Assembly (NCBI RefSeq): GCF_003731765.1
Contig: NZ_MOAL01000004.1
Location: forward strand, 372,001-436,000
Direction of reading: 5' to 3'
Length of the DNA: 64,000 bases
Source: Pseudomonas chlororaphis
GTDB taxonomy: Bacteria; Pseudomonadota; Gammaproteobacteria; Pseudomonadales; Pseudomonadaceae
Of this stretch, positions 11,532 through 20,424 are shown piece by piece. The translations under genes and the position numbers were made by a program. The notes beneath the pieces were generated by a model. That model was not told the origin of the DNA. It ran no database searches and saw only the letters and a program-made list of their open reading frames with translations. How positions within the stretch are numbered: the first letter of the stretch is position 1; each line of letters opens with the position of its first letter.

Positions 11532-11656
11532 CGTTATGGTGACCCCATCGGTCCCCCCGCAACGATTACCCGTGAACCTGGTCAGAGCCGGAAGGCAGCA
11601 GCCACAGCGGGAACATTGTGTGCCGGGGTGTGGCTGGTGGGGTTGCCTCCATAACG
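11532..11656 (+). ncRNA. ffs: 4.5S RNA of the signal recognition particle
   Basis: This is the RNA scaffold for Ffh that targets nascent membrane proteins. The diagnostic apical domain is present: GAACCTGGTCAGAGCCGGAA followed by GGCAGCAGCCACAGCGGGAA, and then the TGTGCCGGGGTGTGGCTGG strand that folds back on it. The ends pair: GTTATGG (11533-11539) with CCATAAC (11649-11655), and GACCCCA with TGGGGTT inside. A promoter lies upstream and an intrinsic terminator downstream. The mature 5' and 3' ends are estimates from the terminal helix. Confidence 0.9.
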
Positions 11657-11705
11657 CCCATCAGCAACACATTTCCTTTTCTGAATTTAAAACCCTGTAC
11701 CTGAT

Positions 11706-11728
11706 CCCCATCAGCGTGGGGTTTTTTT
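11706..11728 (+). terminator. Intrinsic terminator of ffs
   Basis: CCCCA-TCAGCG-TGGGG hairpin directly followed by seven T residues, about 50 bases after the mature SRP RNA end. Confidence 0.8.
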
Positions 11729-11789
11729 GTGCCTGTCATTCAGGCATCGCCCTTTGATTTTCTTCGTTCGAACCTCGCAGCCCACCGCC

Positions 11790-12611
11790 TTAAAGCGCTG
11801 CCCGCAACTCCCTTGGCGACAGTCCGTAATGCTTGCGAAAACGCACGGCAAACCTCGACGCCGAGGCGTAGCCGCTGGCGGCGGCGATGTCGCCGATGGG
11901 GCGTGGCGTGGTTTGTAGCCAGTGCAGTGCCATGCCCAGTCTGACGTTCTCCAGGATGCTGCTGAAGCTGGCGTGCTCGTTGGTCAGTTGGCGGCGCAGG
12001 GTCGAAGCGCCGAGGTTAAGGCGTTCGGCGACGTTGGCCACGGTCCAGTCTCGGGCGGGGTTGCTCAGGATGATGTGCTGCACGCGTTCACACAGCGGGT
12101 CGTGGCGGTCCAGCAGCAGCGGCCCGGCGTAGCCGCCCAGGGCCAGGGCCAGCAGCACCGCTTCGCCGTAGTGGCTGCGCAGGGCGTCCGGTGCGTCGGC
12201 GGCGATGCCGTGTAGGAGGTTTTCCCAGGCAAGGGTGGTGTGCCGATCCAGCGGCACGCACAGGTCCGCGCTGGCGGTTTGCCCGGGCCGTGGAATGATT
12301 TGCTGGCTGTAGCGCGCGCTGAACGCTCGTAAGGCTGCGGTGGGAAAGACCACCACATCGGCGATGTAGTGGCCTTGCGGCCCCGGGTAATTGCTGATGC
12401 CCACTTCACGCCCCGCCGGTAGCAGGATCAGGTGCTGATGCCCGACCCGCATTTCGCGGTCGTCCCAGTTCATGCATTTTTCACCTTGGCGGACGCGGCA
12501 CAGGGCGCTGGAGAAAATCGGCACCCGTTGCAGTGCATGGGGCTGTCGGGCCCGTATGACACAGGCATCGATACGGCTTTCACGATGCAGCAGTCCGACC
12601 GGGGCGTTCAT
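11790..12611 (-). CDS. AraC-family transcriptional regulator
   Basis: A 273-residue regulator. The C-terminal 100 residues carry the double helix-turn-helix: VANVAERLNLGASTLRRQL, then DIAAASGYASASRFAVRFRK ending in HYGLSPRELRAAL. The N-terminal part is an AraC-type effector or cupin-like region (LILLPAGREVGISNYPGPQG). The gene begins four bases after the end of the YbhB-like gene on the same strand, so the two may be co-transcribed. The effector is unknown. The first ATG was used; an internal Met (CMNWDDREMRVG) is a less likely start. Confidence 0.85.
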   Translation of the reverse strand: MNAPVGLLHRESRIDACVIRARQPHALQRVPIFSSALCRVRQGEKCMNWDDREMRVGHQHLILLPAGREVGISNYPGPQGHYIADVVVFPTAALRAFSARYSQQIIPRPGQTASADLCVPLDRHTTLAWENLLHGIAADAPDALRSHYGEAVLLALALGGYAGPLLLDRHDPLCERVQHIILSNPARDWTVANVAERLNLGASTLRRQLTNEHASFSSILENVRLGMALHWLQTTPRPIGDIAAASGYASASRFAVRFRKHYGLSPRELRAAL

Positions 12612-12615
12612 GGGT

Positions 12616-13167
12616 TTAGCGTCCGTAAGTGGCGGTGAGGGTGGCCTTGGCCAGTGCGTTAGTGTTGAGCATGTAGCCCACCAGCGCGCCGCTGGCGTTG
12701 GCGTCGAGGGGCAGTTTATCGACCTTCAAGGCCCAGACGGTGAACTGATAGCGGTGGGGCTTATCGCCCACGGGCGGGCAGGCGCCGCCAAAGCCTGGCT
12801 GGCCGTAATCGGTGCGGCCTTGCACGGCTCCGGCTGGCAAGTGTTCGCCGCTTACATTGCCGGCACCGCTGGGCAGTTGCGAGGTGCTGGCGGGCAGGTT
12901 GACCACGGTCCAGTGCCACCAGCCGCTGCCGGTGGGGGCGTCAGGGTCGTAGGCGGTGATCGCGAAACTTTGGGTGCCGGGCGGTGGGTTGTTCCACGAC
13001 AGTTGCGGGGAGGTGTTGGCGCCGTCGCAGCCGAACCCCTGGAACACTTCACGGCTGCTCAAGGGCTGGCCATCGCGGATGTCGCGGCTGCTCAGGGTGA
13101 GGTCGGCCGCATGAGCGCTGAGGCTCAAAACCATGGGAAGCGCGCTGAGCAAAAGGCGGTTTTTCAT
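12616..13167 (-). CDS. YbhB/YbcL family Raf kinase inhibitor-like protein, exported
   Basis: A 183-residue PEBP-fold protein with a clear signal peptide, MKNRLLLSALPMVLSLSAHA, cleaved before ADLTL, so it is periplasmic. Family motifs are visible: SWNNPPPGTQSFAITAYDPD, then GWWHWTVVNLPAS and YGQPGFGGACPP. Bacterial members have no firmly known substrate. I placed the start at the signal-peptide Met, although the frame stays open 69 codons upstream, because that extension looks non-coding. The next gene downstream, four bases away, is an AraC regulator. Confidence 0.85.
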   Translation of the reverse strand: MKNRLLLSALPMVLSLSAHAADLTLSSRDIRDGQPLSSREVFQGFGCDGANTSPQLSWNNPPPGTQSFAITAYDPDAPTGSGWWHWTVVNLPASTSQLPSGAGNVSGEHLPAGAVQGRTDYGQPGFGGACPPVGDKPHRYQFTVWALKVDKLPLDANASGALVGYMLNTNALAKATLTATYGR

Positions 13168-13294
13168 AAGGAACTCGTCTTGCGGGGTAGGAGGAAAGAC
13201 GAGTGTATGGAGAGGGCAACCCCCGCGTTGTGCCGGTACGCTCGACCATTGTGCCGAAACGCTCAGTTGCTTCTGATGGCGGGCGAGGGCTGGA

Positions 13295-14161
13295 TCATGC
13301 CCCGAGCTTTTCCCGCAATAACTGGGCAAAGGCATCCCGGGCGCGGTGCCCTTGCACGTCACGATGCCAGACAAAACGGTTATCCACCGGCAGCAAGTCG
13401 TTGAAGCGATGCACGGTCAGGGTCGCCGATTGCGAGTAGCGCTCCAGCACGCCTTCGGGGATCAGCGACACTCCGGCCCCCGCGCTGACGCAGCCGATGA
13501 TGGTGCCCCAACTGGCATAGCCGGTGATCGGCAGGTTCAGGTCGTGTTTGCCCAGCCACTGCTCCAGGGCGCGGCGATAGGGGCAGCCCGCCGGCCACAT
13601 GAATAGGTGTTGCCCTTGCAGGTCGCTGGGGGTGCGGATCGGCGCAGCGTTGGTGCTGGAGATCAGCACCAGCGGCTCGCGGTACAGCACCGTCTGTTGC
13701 AGCTTCGCCGGCAAGCTGTCGATGGCGACCAGGGCGCCATCGATGCGCTGGTGTTGCAGTTCTTCAAAGAGTTGCGACCAGGTGCCGGTGACCAGTTCCA
13801 CAGTCACCTGCGGGTAACGCCGGTGGAATTCGGCCAACAAGGGCGGCAGGCGCCCCCCCGCGCAGGATTCTATGGAGCCCAGGCGCAGCGGGCCGCTGGG
13901 TTCGGCCTGGCTGTCGACGGCGCGTTTGGCTTCATCCACCAGGGCCAGGATGCGTTCGCTGTAGCCGAGGAAGATTTCCCCGGCGGGGCTGATTTTCAGC
14001 CCACGGCCCACCCGGGTGAACAGCGGGGTGCCCAGTTCGCTTTCCAACTGCTTGAGGCGGTTGGTGATGTTGGAGGGGACGCAATGCAGGTGTTCTGCCG
14101 CGCGGGCGATGCTGCCGGTGCGGGCAACGGCTTTCACCATCTTCAGTTGGGTCAGTTCCAT
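13295..14161 (-). CDS. LysR-family transcriptional regulator
   Basis: A 288-residue LysR-type regulator. The N-terminal helix-turn-helix is MELTQLKMVKAVARTGSIAR followed by AAEHLHCVPSNITNRLKQLE and PLFTRVGRGLKISPAGEIFL. The remainder is a two-lobed effector-binding domain beginning near residue 90 (LRLGSIESCAGGRLPPLLAEF). It is divergent from an EamA exporter with about 100 bases between them, so control of that exporter is the natural inference. The inducer is unknown. Confidence 0.88.
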   Translation of the reverse strand: MELTQLKMVKAVARTGSIARAAEHLHCVPSNITNRLKQLESELGTPLFTRVGRGLKISPAGEIFLGYSERILALVDEAKRAVDSQAEPSGPLRLGSIESCAGGRLPPLLAEFHRRYPQVTVELVTGTWSQLFEELQHQRIDGALVAIDSLPAKLQQTVLYREPLVLISSTNAAPIRTPSDLQGQHLFMWPAGCPYRRALEQWLGKHDLNLPITGYASWGTIIGCVSAGAGVSLIPEGVLERYSQSATLTVHRFNDLLPVDNRFVWHRDVQGHRARDAFAQLLREKLGA

Positions 14162-14263
14162 TGCTCATTTCTCGTGATCAATGGCCGCAGTATCCGTTAA
14201 TTGTGGTGAGTTGTGGAGGGCGGGACACTGCAGTTCTTCTCCTGCCCTGTGGATGCCTGTGTC

Positions 14264-15226
14264 GTGACGATCTCGCCCCTGTTCAAGCTGTTGCTGGCCA
14301 CCGCTGCGGTGATCCTGTGTTGGGCCTATTCGCCGGTGGGCATCCATATCGGCCTTGAGGGCTACAGCCCCGGGCACTTGGCCCTGCTGCGCTTTCTGAT
14401 TGCCTCGCTGTTGATGGGCGGCATTGCACTGCTGTCGAACATCTCGCTGCCCGCTTGGCGCGACCTGCCTTGGCTGCTGGTGCTGGGGTTCTTTGCCATT
14501 GCCTTGCACCACGTCAGCCTCAACTACGGCCAGCAGGGCTTGAGTGCCGGGGCCTCCAGCGTGTTGGCCCAGTCGGCGCCGATCTTCAGCACGGTGATTG
14601 CTTTTTTCTGGCTCAAGGAGTCAGTCAGCGTATGGCGCTGGGTATGCGTGGGGGTTGGGCTGTTGGGCGCCGTGGTGGTGGTCGCCGGGGATCGGGGCCT
14701 GGGCTCGATTGAACCCCGTGGCTTACTGGTGTTGTTGGCGGCGTTTTCCTGGGGGCTGTACTTCGTCTTGCAGCGGCGTTTTTCCGGGCGCTATGGGCTG
14801 CTGACCACGGTCTGTTACATGGTCTGGTCCGGCACGCTGTTGTTGAGCGTGTATGCGCCGGGCTTGAGCCAGGCGGTGGCCCAGGCGTCCTGGCGGGTGA
14901 ACCTGGCGGTGCTGTTGCTGGGGGTGTTTCCCAGTGCGCTGGCGTACCTCGCCTGGGCCTATGTGTTGGCGCGGGTCGAGGTCAGCCGGGCATCGATTGC
15001 CATGTACCTGATTCCGCCCATGGCGATGGCGCTGGCGTCGACGGTCCTCGGAGAGCGGGTGTCATCCAGCGTGCTGCTGGGGGCGGCGGTGGTGCTGGGC
15101 AGTGTGATGGCGCTGCAGTTGGAGGGGCGCTGGCGGCGGAGCCGGTTCGGGCGGCCGCGGGCTGCAGGTGTCTCGAGCACCTTGCCGGGGGCCATTCGCG
15201 AGGCCGAGACGTTGGAGGGGCGTTAG
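14264..15226 (+). CDS. EamA/DMT-family transporter
   Basis: An inner-membrane permease of about 320 residues with roughly ten hydrophobic helices in two EamA repeats. The first repeat includes LLLATAAVILCWAYSPVGI and LNYGQQGLSAGASSVLAQS. The second includes AAFSWGLYFVLQRRFSGRYG and ends at YLIPPMAMALASTVLGERVS. Members export metabolites such as amino acids; the substrate here is not evident. I chose the GTG at 14264 because the hydrophobic first helix follows directly. An upstream in-frame start at 14213 would add 17 unlike residues. The LysR gene is divergent. Confidence 0.82.
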   Translation: MTISPLFKLLLATAAVILCWAYSPVGIHIGLEGYSPGHLALLRFLIASLLMGGIALLSNISLPAWRDLPWLLVLGFFAIALHHVSLNYGQQGLSAGASSVLAQSAPIFSTVIAFFWLKESVSVWRWVCVGVGLLGAVVVVAGDRGLGSIEPRGLLVLLAAFSWGLYFVLQRRFSGRYGLLTTVCYMVWSGTLLLSVYAPGLSQAVAQASWRVNLAVLLLGVFPSALAYLAWAYVLARVEVSRASIAMYLIPPMAMALASTVLGERVSSSVLLGAAVVLGSVMALQLEGRWRRSRFGRPRAAGVSSTLPGAIREAETLEGR

Positions 15227-15243
15227 CACCAGGGCCTGAATGA

Positions 15244-15271
15244 ACAACGCCCCGCATAGACGGGGCGTTGT
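15244..15271. terminator. Hairpin between convergent genes
   Basis: ACAACGCCCC (15244-15253) pairs with GGGGCGTTGT (15262-15271) around an 8-base loop. It sits between the ends of the EamA gene and the convergent DUF2167 gene. The T-run is poor on both strands, so efficiency as a terminator is uncertain. Confidence 0.55.
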
Positions 15272-15288
15272 CGTTGCGGCGGGGCGGT

Positions 15289-16182
15289 TCAGCTCTTTTT
15301 CTTGAACAGCCGGCCGACGAAGGCGGCGATGGCGACCACGCCGATAATGATGAACTTCTTGCCGGCCAGCAGCAGGACACCCAGCTTGGCAAATAACCCC
15401 GCTTTACTGGCGATGCCGCCGGCTACGAGGGCCGCCAGGCCGTAGGAGGCGAGCTTGTCGGTGCTGGGGTTGTAGTCGGCGTAGCGGTTGCCGTCGGTGA
15501 AGTTGGTGAAGGCCAGGACCTTGGGAATTTCCCGCTTGATGGTGGCCAAGTCGTCCATGGACGCCACGGCGTTGAGCTCCAGCACGCCCTCGCGACCCAG
15601 CACGCGGATGCTGTAGTTCAAGGTGTTGTTCTCGGCGCCTTCGGCCTTGAGTTCGCGGGCCCAGTACATCTTGTGGGACTGCGCGTCATAGCTCGGCTGT
15701 TCGGCCCAGCCCAGCAGGTGGATGGCGCCGTAGCCCTGTTCCTGACGCTGTTTGTTGTCTTCCTCGTCCTCTTCCTGCATCTGCTTGAGCAGGTCGTTGT
15801 AGTCGATCTTGGCGGCGTCGTCGTCCGAGATATGGCCGTCATTCTTGTAGCTGATGATCACGCCCCAGCCTTCTGCCGACAGTGGGCTGACGCCGCTGGG
15901 CACGATCATGCCCAAGGTGGTGAAGCCCGGTGGGTTGCCCCAGCCCTCGGTCAGCAGGCGTTCGGTGTCTTTGGGGGCGAGGTAGTAGAACTCTTTGCTC
16001 AGATCGAGGCTGGCAATATCGCCGGGCAGTTTGACGGTGCCGTGGCGGGGGGAGAGTGAGGCCAGGAACTGTTCTTCGGTTTGGGTCTCGGCGTTGTCGC
16101 TCTCGGCTGGCTTGGCAGCGTGGGCAAAAAACGGCGCGCAGAACAGGGCTGCCATCACCATAAGCAGGCGTAGGTGTTTCAT
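15289..16182 (-). CDS. DUF2167 domain-containing membrane protein
   Basis: A 297-residue protein with a signal peptide (MKHLRLLMVMAALFCAPFFA, then HAAKPAES) and a C-terminal hydrophobic stretch (LGVLLLAGKKFIIIGVVAIA) before a basic tail RLFKKKS. The central part matches DUF2167, with GWGNPPGFTTLGMIVPSGVS, LSAEGWGVIISYKNDGHISD and LLGWAEQPSYDAQSHKMYWA. It is probably exported and anchored in the inner membrane by the C-terminal helix. The function is unknown. It is convergent with the EamA gene and appears to be a single-gene unit. Confidence 0.78.
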   Translation of the reverse strand: MKHLRLLMVMAALFCAPFFAHAAKPAESDNAETQTEEQFLASLSPRHGTVKLPGDIASLDLSKEFYYLAPKDTERLLTEGWGNPPGFTTLGMIVPSGVSPLSAEGWGVIISYKNDGHISDDDAAKIDYNDLLKQMQEEDEEDNKQRQEQGYGAIHLLGWAEQPSYDAQSHKMYWARELKAEGAENNTLNYSIRVLGREGVLELNAVASMDDLATIKREIPKVLAFTNFTDGNRYADYNPSTDKLASYGLAALVAGGIASKAGLFAKLGVLLLAGKKFIIIGVVAIAAFVGRLFKKKS

Positions 16183-16381
16183 CGTATTCCCTTACATTTT
16201 GTGACAAGTCGGCGGGAAGGATAACGATGACGGTGCCGGGGCTCAATGATGTGTTTCCATTTATTGCGTGCAGGAGGGGGTGGTGCAGGGCCTTTTTGGC
16301 CCTGTGCGCGGTCGTTGGGGAGGGGTAAGTGCAGTGTTGTTGGGGGCAACACTGCGTTCTCCATGGGCCTGTGCAGGCGCT

Positions 16382-16753
16382 TCAGTCGAGGGTGAGGAAC
16401 ATGGCACGCAAGCGATGGCCGTCGGGGTCGAGGGCGACCAGGCTGTAGCCGAAGTCCTGGGTATTGGGTGGCTGGGCGATGGTCATGCCCAAGGCTTTCC
16501 ATTGCTGATACAGGGTGTCGACCGCTTCGCGGCTGTCCAATGCCAACGCCAGTTCGCCCCCGCCCCCGGCGGCCTGGGCGGCAGGTTGCACGGTATGGCG
16601 TGACCACAACCCAAGCTTGAGCCCGGAGTCGAGGATGAACAGGGCAAAGGTCGGCGACAGGTCCACCGGCGGCCGATCCAGCAGGCGGCTATAGAAGTGG
16701 GCGCTGGTGGCCGGGCTGTCGACGTAGAGCAAGAGGTGAGTGAGGTTGAGCAT
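16382..16753 (-). CDS. VOC family (glyoxalase/bleomycin-resistance fold) protein
   Basis: A 123-residue protein with the paired beta-alpha-beta-beta-beta pattern of vicinal oxygen chelate proteins. The N-terminal half is MLNLTHLLLYVDSPATSAHF and the C-terminal half is FGYSLVALDPDGHRLRAMFL. Such proteins are small metal-dependent enzymes or binding proteins; no substrate can be read from the sequence. It stands alone, in the same direction as the genes on either side but with gaps of 99 and about 200 bases. Confidence 0.75.
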   Translation of the reverse strand: MLNLTHLLLYVDSPATSAHFYSRLLDRPPVDLSPTFALFILDSGLKLGLWSRHTVQPAAQAAGGGGELALALDSREAVDTLYQQWKALGMTIAQPPNTQDFGYSLVALDPDGHRLRAMFLTLD

Positions 16754-16852
16754 GGTGGCTGCCTGTTCCAGGTGGCTTGTGGGTAGGTCGGCAGCTTAAG
16801 GGGCGGACCTGTCAGTTCCTGTCAGGAGTCGCAAGTCATCAGCGGCCCGGGC

Positions 16853-17611
16853 TCAAGGGGCGAAATGGGGAGGCTCGCGATGGCCGGTGTAGCGCTGGAC
16901 GATGTCGTCGATTTCCCCGGACATTTTCATCCGCAGCAGCGTGCGCAACAGGCGTTGCACGGGCAGCGCCGGGTCATTGCGCACATAGCAGCCCACCGCC
17001 TGTTCCTGAAGCAGGGCCACGCCGCGCAGTTGTTTGTCAGGGGCGCGCCCGCGGTTGTACCACTCCAGGGTCCAGAGGCTGCTGACCGCATAGGCGTAGC
17101 GGCCTATCTCGAGTTTTTGCAGCACCTGCTCCTCGTTGCGCGCGTCGTCGCGGATCAATTGGTCGCGGTCGAACAGCGGCTGCAGGGTGGTGTAGGTGTA
17201 GCTGAGCACGGTGCCGATACGCTGTCGCTCCAGCCCGGCAAGGCTCACCTTTTGCGGGTGCGCGCCATGGCTGACCAGCAAGTTGCGCTGCATGAACAGC
17301 GGGATGCTCCAGATGTAGTCGCCAGACTGGTTCGGCAGCCAGGACTGCGCGGCATAGCAGCGCACATCGACCTCACCCTGCTCCATGGCGTTTTGCACCC
17401 GGGCGCGGGCCAGGACGTGGAACTGCGCCGACATGCCGACTTGGCGAGCTAGGCTGATCATCATGTCGTGCAGGATGCCCCGGGTCGGTTGGCCTTGCTC
17501 GATCTGCACCACCGGCATGGCCCAGCTGTCCGAGATCACGAAACGCAGGGGCATTTCGTCAGCCGAGGACCAGGCACTGATCAGTAAAAGAGCCCCCCAA
17601 GTCAAACGCAT
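16853..17611 (-). CDS. Periplasmic solute-binding protein, family 3
   Basis: A 252-residue extracytoplasmic protein with a short signal peptide (MRLTWGALLLISAWSSADE). It has the family-3 solute-binding layout: LRFVISDSWAMPVVQIEQG, then GILHDMMISLARQVGMSAQF. No ABC permease or ATPase gene is adjacent, so it may be an orphan receptor or sensor protein. It is divergent from dnaX. The ligand is unknown. Confidence 0.72.
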   Translation of the reverse strand: MRLTWGALLLISAWSSADEMPLRFVISDSWAMPVVQIEQGQPTRGILHDMMISLARQVGMSAQFHVLARARVQNAMEQGEVDVRCYAAQSWLPNQSGDYIWSIPLFMQRNLLVSHGAHPQKVSLAGLERQRIGTVLSYTYTTLQPLFDRDQLIRDDARNEEQVLQKLEIGRYAYAVSSLWTLEWYNRGRAPDKQLRGVALLQEQAVGCYVRNDPALPVQRLLRTLLRMKMSGEIDDIVQRYTGHREPPHFAP

Positions 17612-17749
17612 ACACGCTCCGTGGTTAAAAGCACCGATCCTTGCCGTGCAAAGTGCAGCTTAGTCAGATTAGACGAGCGCGCCGGATGCAATTTGCCCCT
17701 TGCTCCGCTAGCATTACCGGCTTCCGCTTCCCAGTTGCGACGGTTTTCG

Positions 17750-19861
17750 ATGAGTTATCAGGTTCTTGCACGTAAATGGCGTCCGCGCTCGTTCCGCGAA
17801 ATGGTCGGCCAGACCCATGTGCTCAAGGCTCTGATCAATGCCTTGGACAGCCAGCGGCTGCACCACGCCTATCTGTTTACCGGCACCCGCGGGGTGGGCA
17901 AGACCACCATTGCGCGGATCATTGCCAAATGCCTGAATTGTGAAACAGGTATTACGTCCACCCCTTGTGGCACGTGCTCGGTGTGTCGCGAGATCGATGA
18001 AGGGCGCTTTGTCGACCTGATCGAGATCGACGCCGCGAGCCGGACCAAGGTCGAGGACACCCGCGAGCTGCTGGACAACGTGCAGTACGCCCCCAGCCGC
18101 GGGCGCTTCAAGGTCTACCTGATCGACGAAGTGCACATGCTGTCCAGTCACTCGTTCAACGCCCTGTTGAAGACCCTGGAAGAGCCGCCGCCCTACGTTA
18201 AATTCATCCTGGCGACCACCGACCCGCAAAAGCTGCCGGCGACCATTCTGTCGCGCTGCCTGCAATTTTCCCTGAAGAACATGACGCCCGAGCGTGTGGT
18301 CGAGCATTTGACCCACGTGCTGGGGGTGGAGAACGTACCGTTCGAAGACGACGCCCTGTGGTTGCTGGGGCGCGCAGCGGACGGTTCGATGCGCGACGCC
18401 ATGAGCCTCACCGACCAGGCGATTGCCTTCGGTGAGGGCAAGGTCATGGCGGCCGATGTGCGGGCCATGCTCGGGACCCTGGACCATGGTCAGGTCTTCG
18501 ATGTGTTGCACGCGTTGATCAACGGCGACGCCAAAGCCCTGCTGGAGGCCGTGCGCCACCTGGCGGAGCAGGGGCCGGACTGGAATGGCGTGCTTTCAGA
18601 AATTCTCAATGTGCTGCACCGGGTGGCCATTGCCCAGGCGCTGCCTGAAGGCGTGGATAACGGTCATGGCGATCGTGATCGGGTGTTGGCCCTGGCCCAG
18701 GCGCTGCCGGCCGAGGATGTGCAGTTCTATTACCAGATGGGTTTGATCGGGCGTCGCGACTTGCCGTTGGCACCCGACCCCCGTGGCGGTTTCGAGATGG
18801 TCCTGTTGCGCATGCTGGCGTTCCGCCCGGCAGATGCCACGGACGCGCCGAGGCAGCCGCTAAAGCCAGTGGGGATCAGCCAAGCCACAGTTGATTCCGC
18901 CCAAGCCGTGGCGGGGGCAGCGTCCGCTGCGCCAGTGGTGGCGGCCGCAGCGCCGGTTGCCGCGCCTGCTGTTCCTGTGGCTCCTGTTGCCGCTGAGCCG
19001 GTACCCGCACCTGTGCCCGAGCCTCGGCCGCAGGTTGCGGTGGCCCCTGAGCCTTCGGTCGAGCCAGAGCGGGTCGAGCCGGCCCCGGTGGTCGAAGCCG
19101 TGGTCGACCTGCCTTGGAACGACCCGGTCGAGCCAGTGGTTGAGCAGCAACCGGCGGTCGAGCCGGTGCTGGAGACCACCGCCGAGCAGCCCGAATTGAC
19201 GCCGATGCCGACGCCGACCCCGGACAGCGTGGTGCCGGATGCGCCGGAGTGGGTCAATGCGCCGGTGCCTGAGCCGAGCGTTGCCGACGTCGATGCCGCC
19301 ACCCCGGGCATCGACCTGGACGACGAGCCGCCTCTGGACGAGGACTACATCGAGCCCGACATGGACTCGGCCTACAGCTACCTGGACGAGCTGGCCAGCG
19401 AGCATGCGGCGGACCCGGAGCCCGAGCCTGAACCCTTGCCTGCCGCGCAGCCTGCAACCGGCTTGGCCCTGGAGTGGCTGGAGCTGTTCCCGAAGTTGCC
19501 GATTTCCGGCATGACCGGCAGCATCGCCGCCAACTGCACCCTGATGGCCGTGGACGGCGACAGCTGGTTGCTGCACCTGGACCCGGCCCACAGCGCCCTG
19601 TTCAACGCCACACAGCAGCGCCGCCTCAACGATGCCCTGAACCAGCACCTGCAGCGGACCCTGACCCTGAGCATCGAGCTGATCAAGCCCGAGCAGGAAA
19701 CCCCGGCCCAGGCGGCGTCGCGTCGCCGGGCCAATCGCCAGCGCGAAGCCGAGGAGTCAATCCACGGCGATCCGTTCATCCAGCAGATGGTGCAGGAGTT
19801 CGGCGCGGTGGTGCGTCACGATACTATTGAACCTGTCGAGGCCCTGGCCAGTCAGGGCTAA
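17750..19861 (+). CDS. dnaX: DNA polymerase III subunit gamma/tau
   Basis: This AAA+ clamp-loader subunit opens the beta clamp and, as tau, tethers the polymerase cores to DnaB. It is 703 residues from the ATG at 17750 (MSYQVLARKWRPRSFREMVG). Walker A is GTRGVGKTTIARIIAKC, followed by a four-Cys zinc module, Walker B VYLIDEVHMLSSHSF and the sensor region ATILSRCLQFSL. Residues about 390-600 are a Pro/Ala/Val/Glu-rich linker. The C-terminal tau domain includes LEWLELFPKLPISGMTGSIA. I see no A-AAA-AAG slippery run near the gamma/tau junction, so the ribosomal frameshift used by E. coli is not evident. The ebfC-recR neighbourhood is conserved widely. Confidence 0.95.
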   Translation: MSYQVLARKWRPRSFREMVGQTHVLKALINALDSQRLHHAYLFTGTRGVGKTTIARIIAKCLNCETGITSTPCGTCSVCREIDEGRFVDLIEIDAASRTKVEDTRELLDNVQYAPSRGRFKVYLIDEVHMLSSHSFNALLKTLEEPPPYVKFILATTDPQKLPATILSRCLQFSLKNMTPERVVEHLTHVLGVENVPFEDDALWLLGRAADGSMRDAMSLTDQAIAFGEGKVMAADVRAMLGTLDHGQVFDVLHALINGDAKALLEAVRHLAEQGPDWNGVLSEILNVLHRVAIAQALPEGVDNGHGDRDRVLALAQALPAEDVQFYYQMGLIGRRDLPLAPDPRGGFEMVLLRMLAFRPADATDAPRQPLKPVGISQATVDSAQAVAGAASAAPVVAAAAPVAAPAVPVAPVAAEPVPAPVPEPRPQVAVAPEPSVEPERVEPAPVVEAVVDLPWNDPVEPVVEQQPAVEPVLETTAEQPELTPMPTPTPDSVVPDAPEWVNAPVPEPSVADVDAATPGIDLDDEPPLDEDYIEPDMDSAYSYLDELASEHAADPEPEPEPLPAAQPATGLALEWLELFPKLPISGMTGSIAANCTLMAVDGDSWLLHLDPAHSALFNATQQRRLNDALNQHLQRTLTLSIELIKPEQETPAQAASRRRANRQREAEESIHGDPFIQQMVQEFGAVVRHDTIEPVEALASQG

Positions 19862-19870
19862 TAACTGAAG

Positions 19871-19903
19871 GGCGCCGGGCTGTAATCGCCGGGCGCTGTT
19901 TTT
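19871..19903 (+). terminator. Hairpin with T-run after dnaX
   Basis: An imperfect GGCGCCGGG/CGCCGGGCGC hairpin is followed by TGTTTTT. It lies between dnaX and ebfC and may only attenuate, since ebfC and dnaX are usually co-expressed. Confidence 0.5.
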
Positions 19904-19927
19904 ATCCAAGTACTTGAGGTGATTCCC

Positions 19928-20266
19928 ATGATGAAAGGTGGCATGGCCGGCCTGATGAAGCAGGCGCAGCAGATGCAGGAAAAAATGGCCAAGATGCAGG
20001 AAGAACTGGCCAACGCTGAAGTCACCGGCAAAGCCGGCGGCGACATGGTCACCGTGGTCATGACCGGTCGTCACGACATCAAGCGCGTGAGCATCGATCC
20101 AAGCCTGCTCGAAGGCGTCAGCGAAGACGACCGTGAAGTGCTGGAAGACCTGTTTGCCGCCGCCGTCAACGACGCGGTGCGCAAGATCGAAGCCAACAGC
20201 CAGGACAAGATGTCCGGCATGACCGCGGGCATGCAACTGCCACCGGGCATGAAGCTGCCCTTCTGA
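19928..20266 (+). CDS. ebfC: YbaB/EbfC nucleoid-associated protein
   Basis: A 112-residue DNA-binding protein of the YbaB/EbfC family, which coats the nucleoid as a dimer. The start is the ATG after GAGGTGATTCCC. Residues 1-35 are a Met/Gln/Lys-rich helix ([20 protein letters not shown]). The core includes [20 protein letters not shown] and ISPSLLEG-like [20 protein letters not shown]. It sits between dnaX and the recR region, the classic arrangement linked with recombination and repair. Confidence 0.93.
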   Translation: MMKGGMAGLMKQAQQMQEKMAKMQEELANAEVTGKAGGDMVTVVMTGRHDIKRVSIDPSLLEGVSEDDREVLEDLFAAAVNDAVRKIEANSQDKMSGMTAGMQLPPGMKLPF

Positions 20267-20297
20267 TTCGCCCAGGCGTATTGGATGGATGACATGA

Positions 20298-20325
20298 AAT
20301 GCCAGGCCTTGAGCCTGGCATTTTT
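20298..20325 (+). terminator. Intrinsic terminator after ebfC
   Basis: AATGCCAGGC and GCCTGGCATT form a 10-bp stem around a 5-base loop, ending in a T-run. It separates ebfC from the oxidoreductase gene. Confidence 0.8.
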
Positions 20326-20424
20326 GTTTGCGGCCGCGGTGGCTGAAAACATCGAACGCCCTCAGCCAATCATGGTCTGCACCCTGTAGCAGCTGATTTC
20401 TTCATCCACAAAGGAGCCTCCCCG

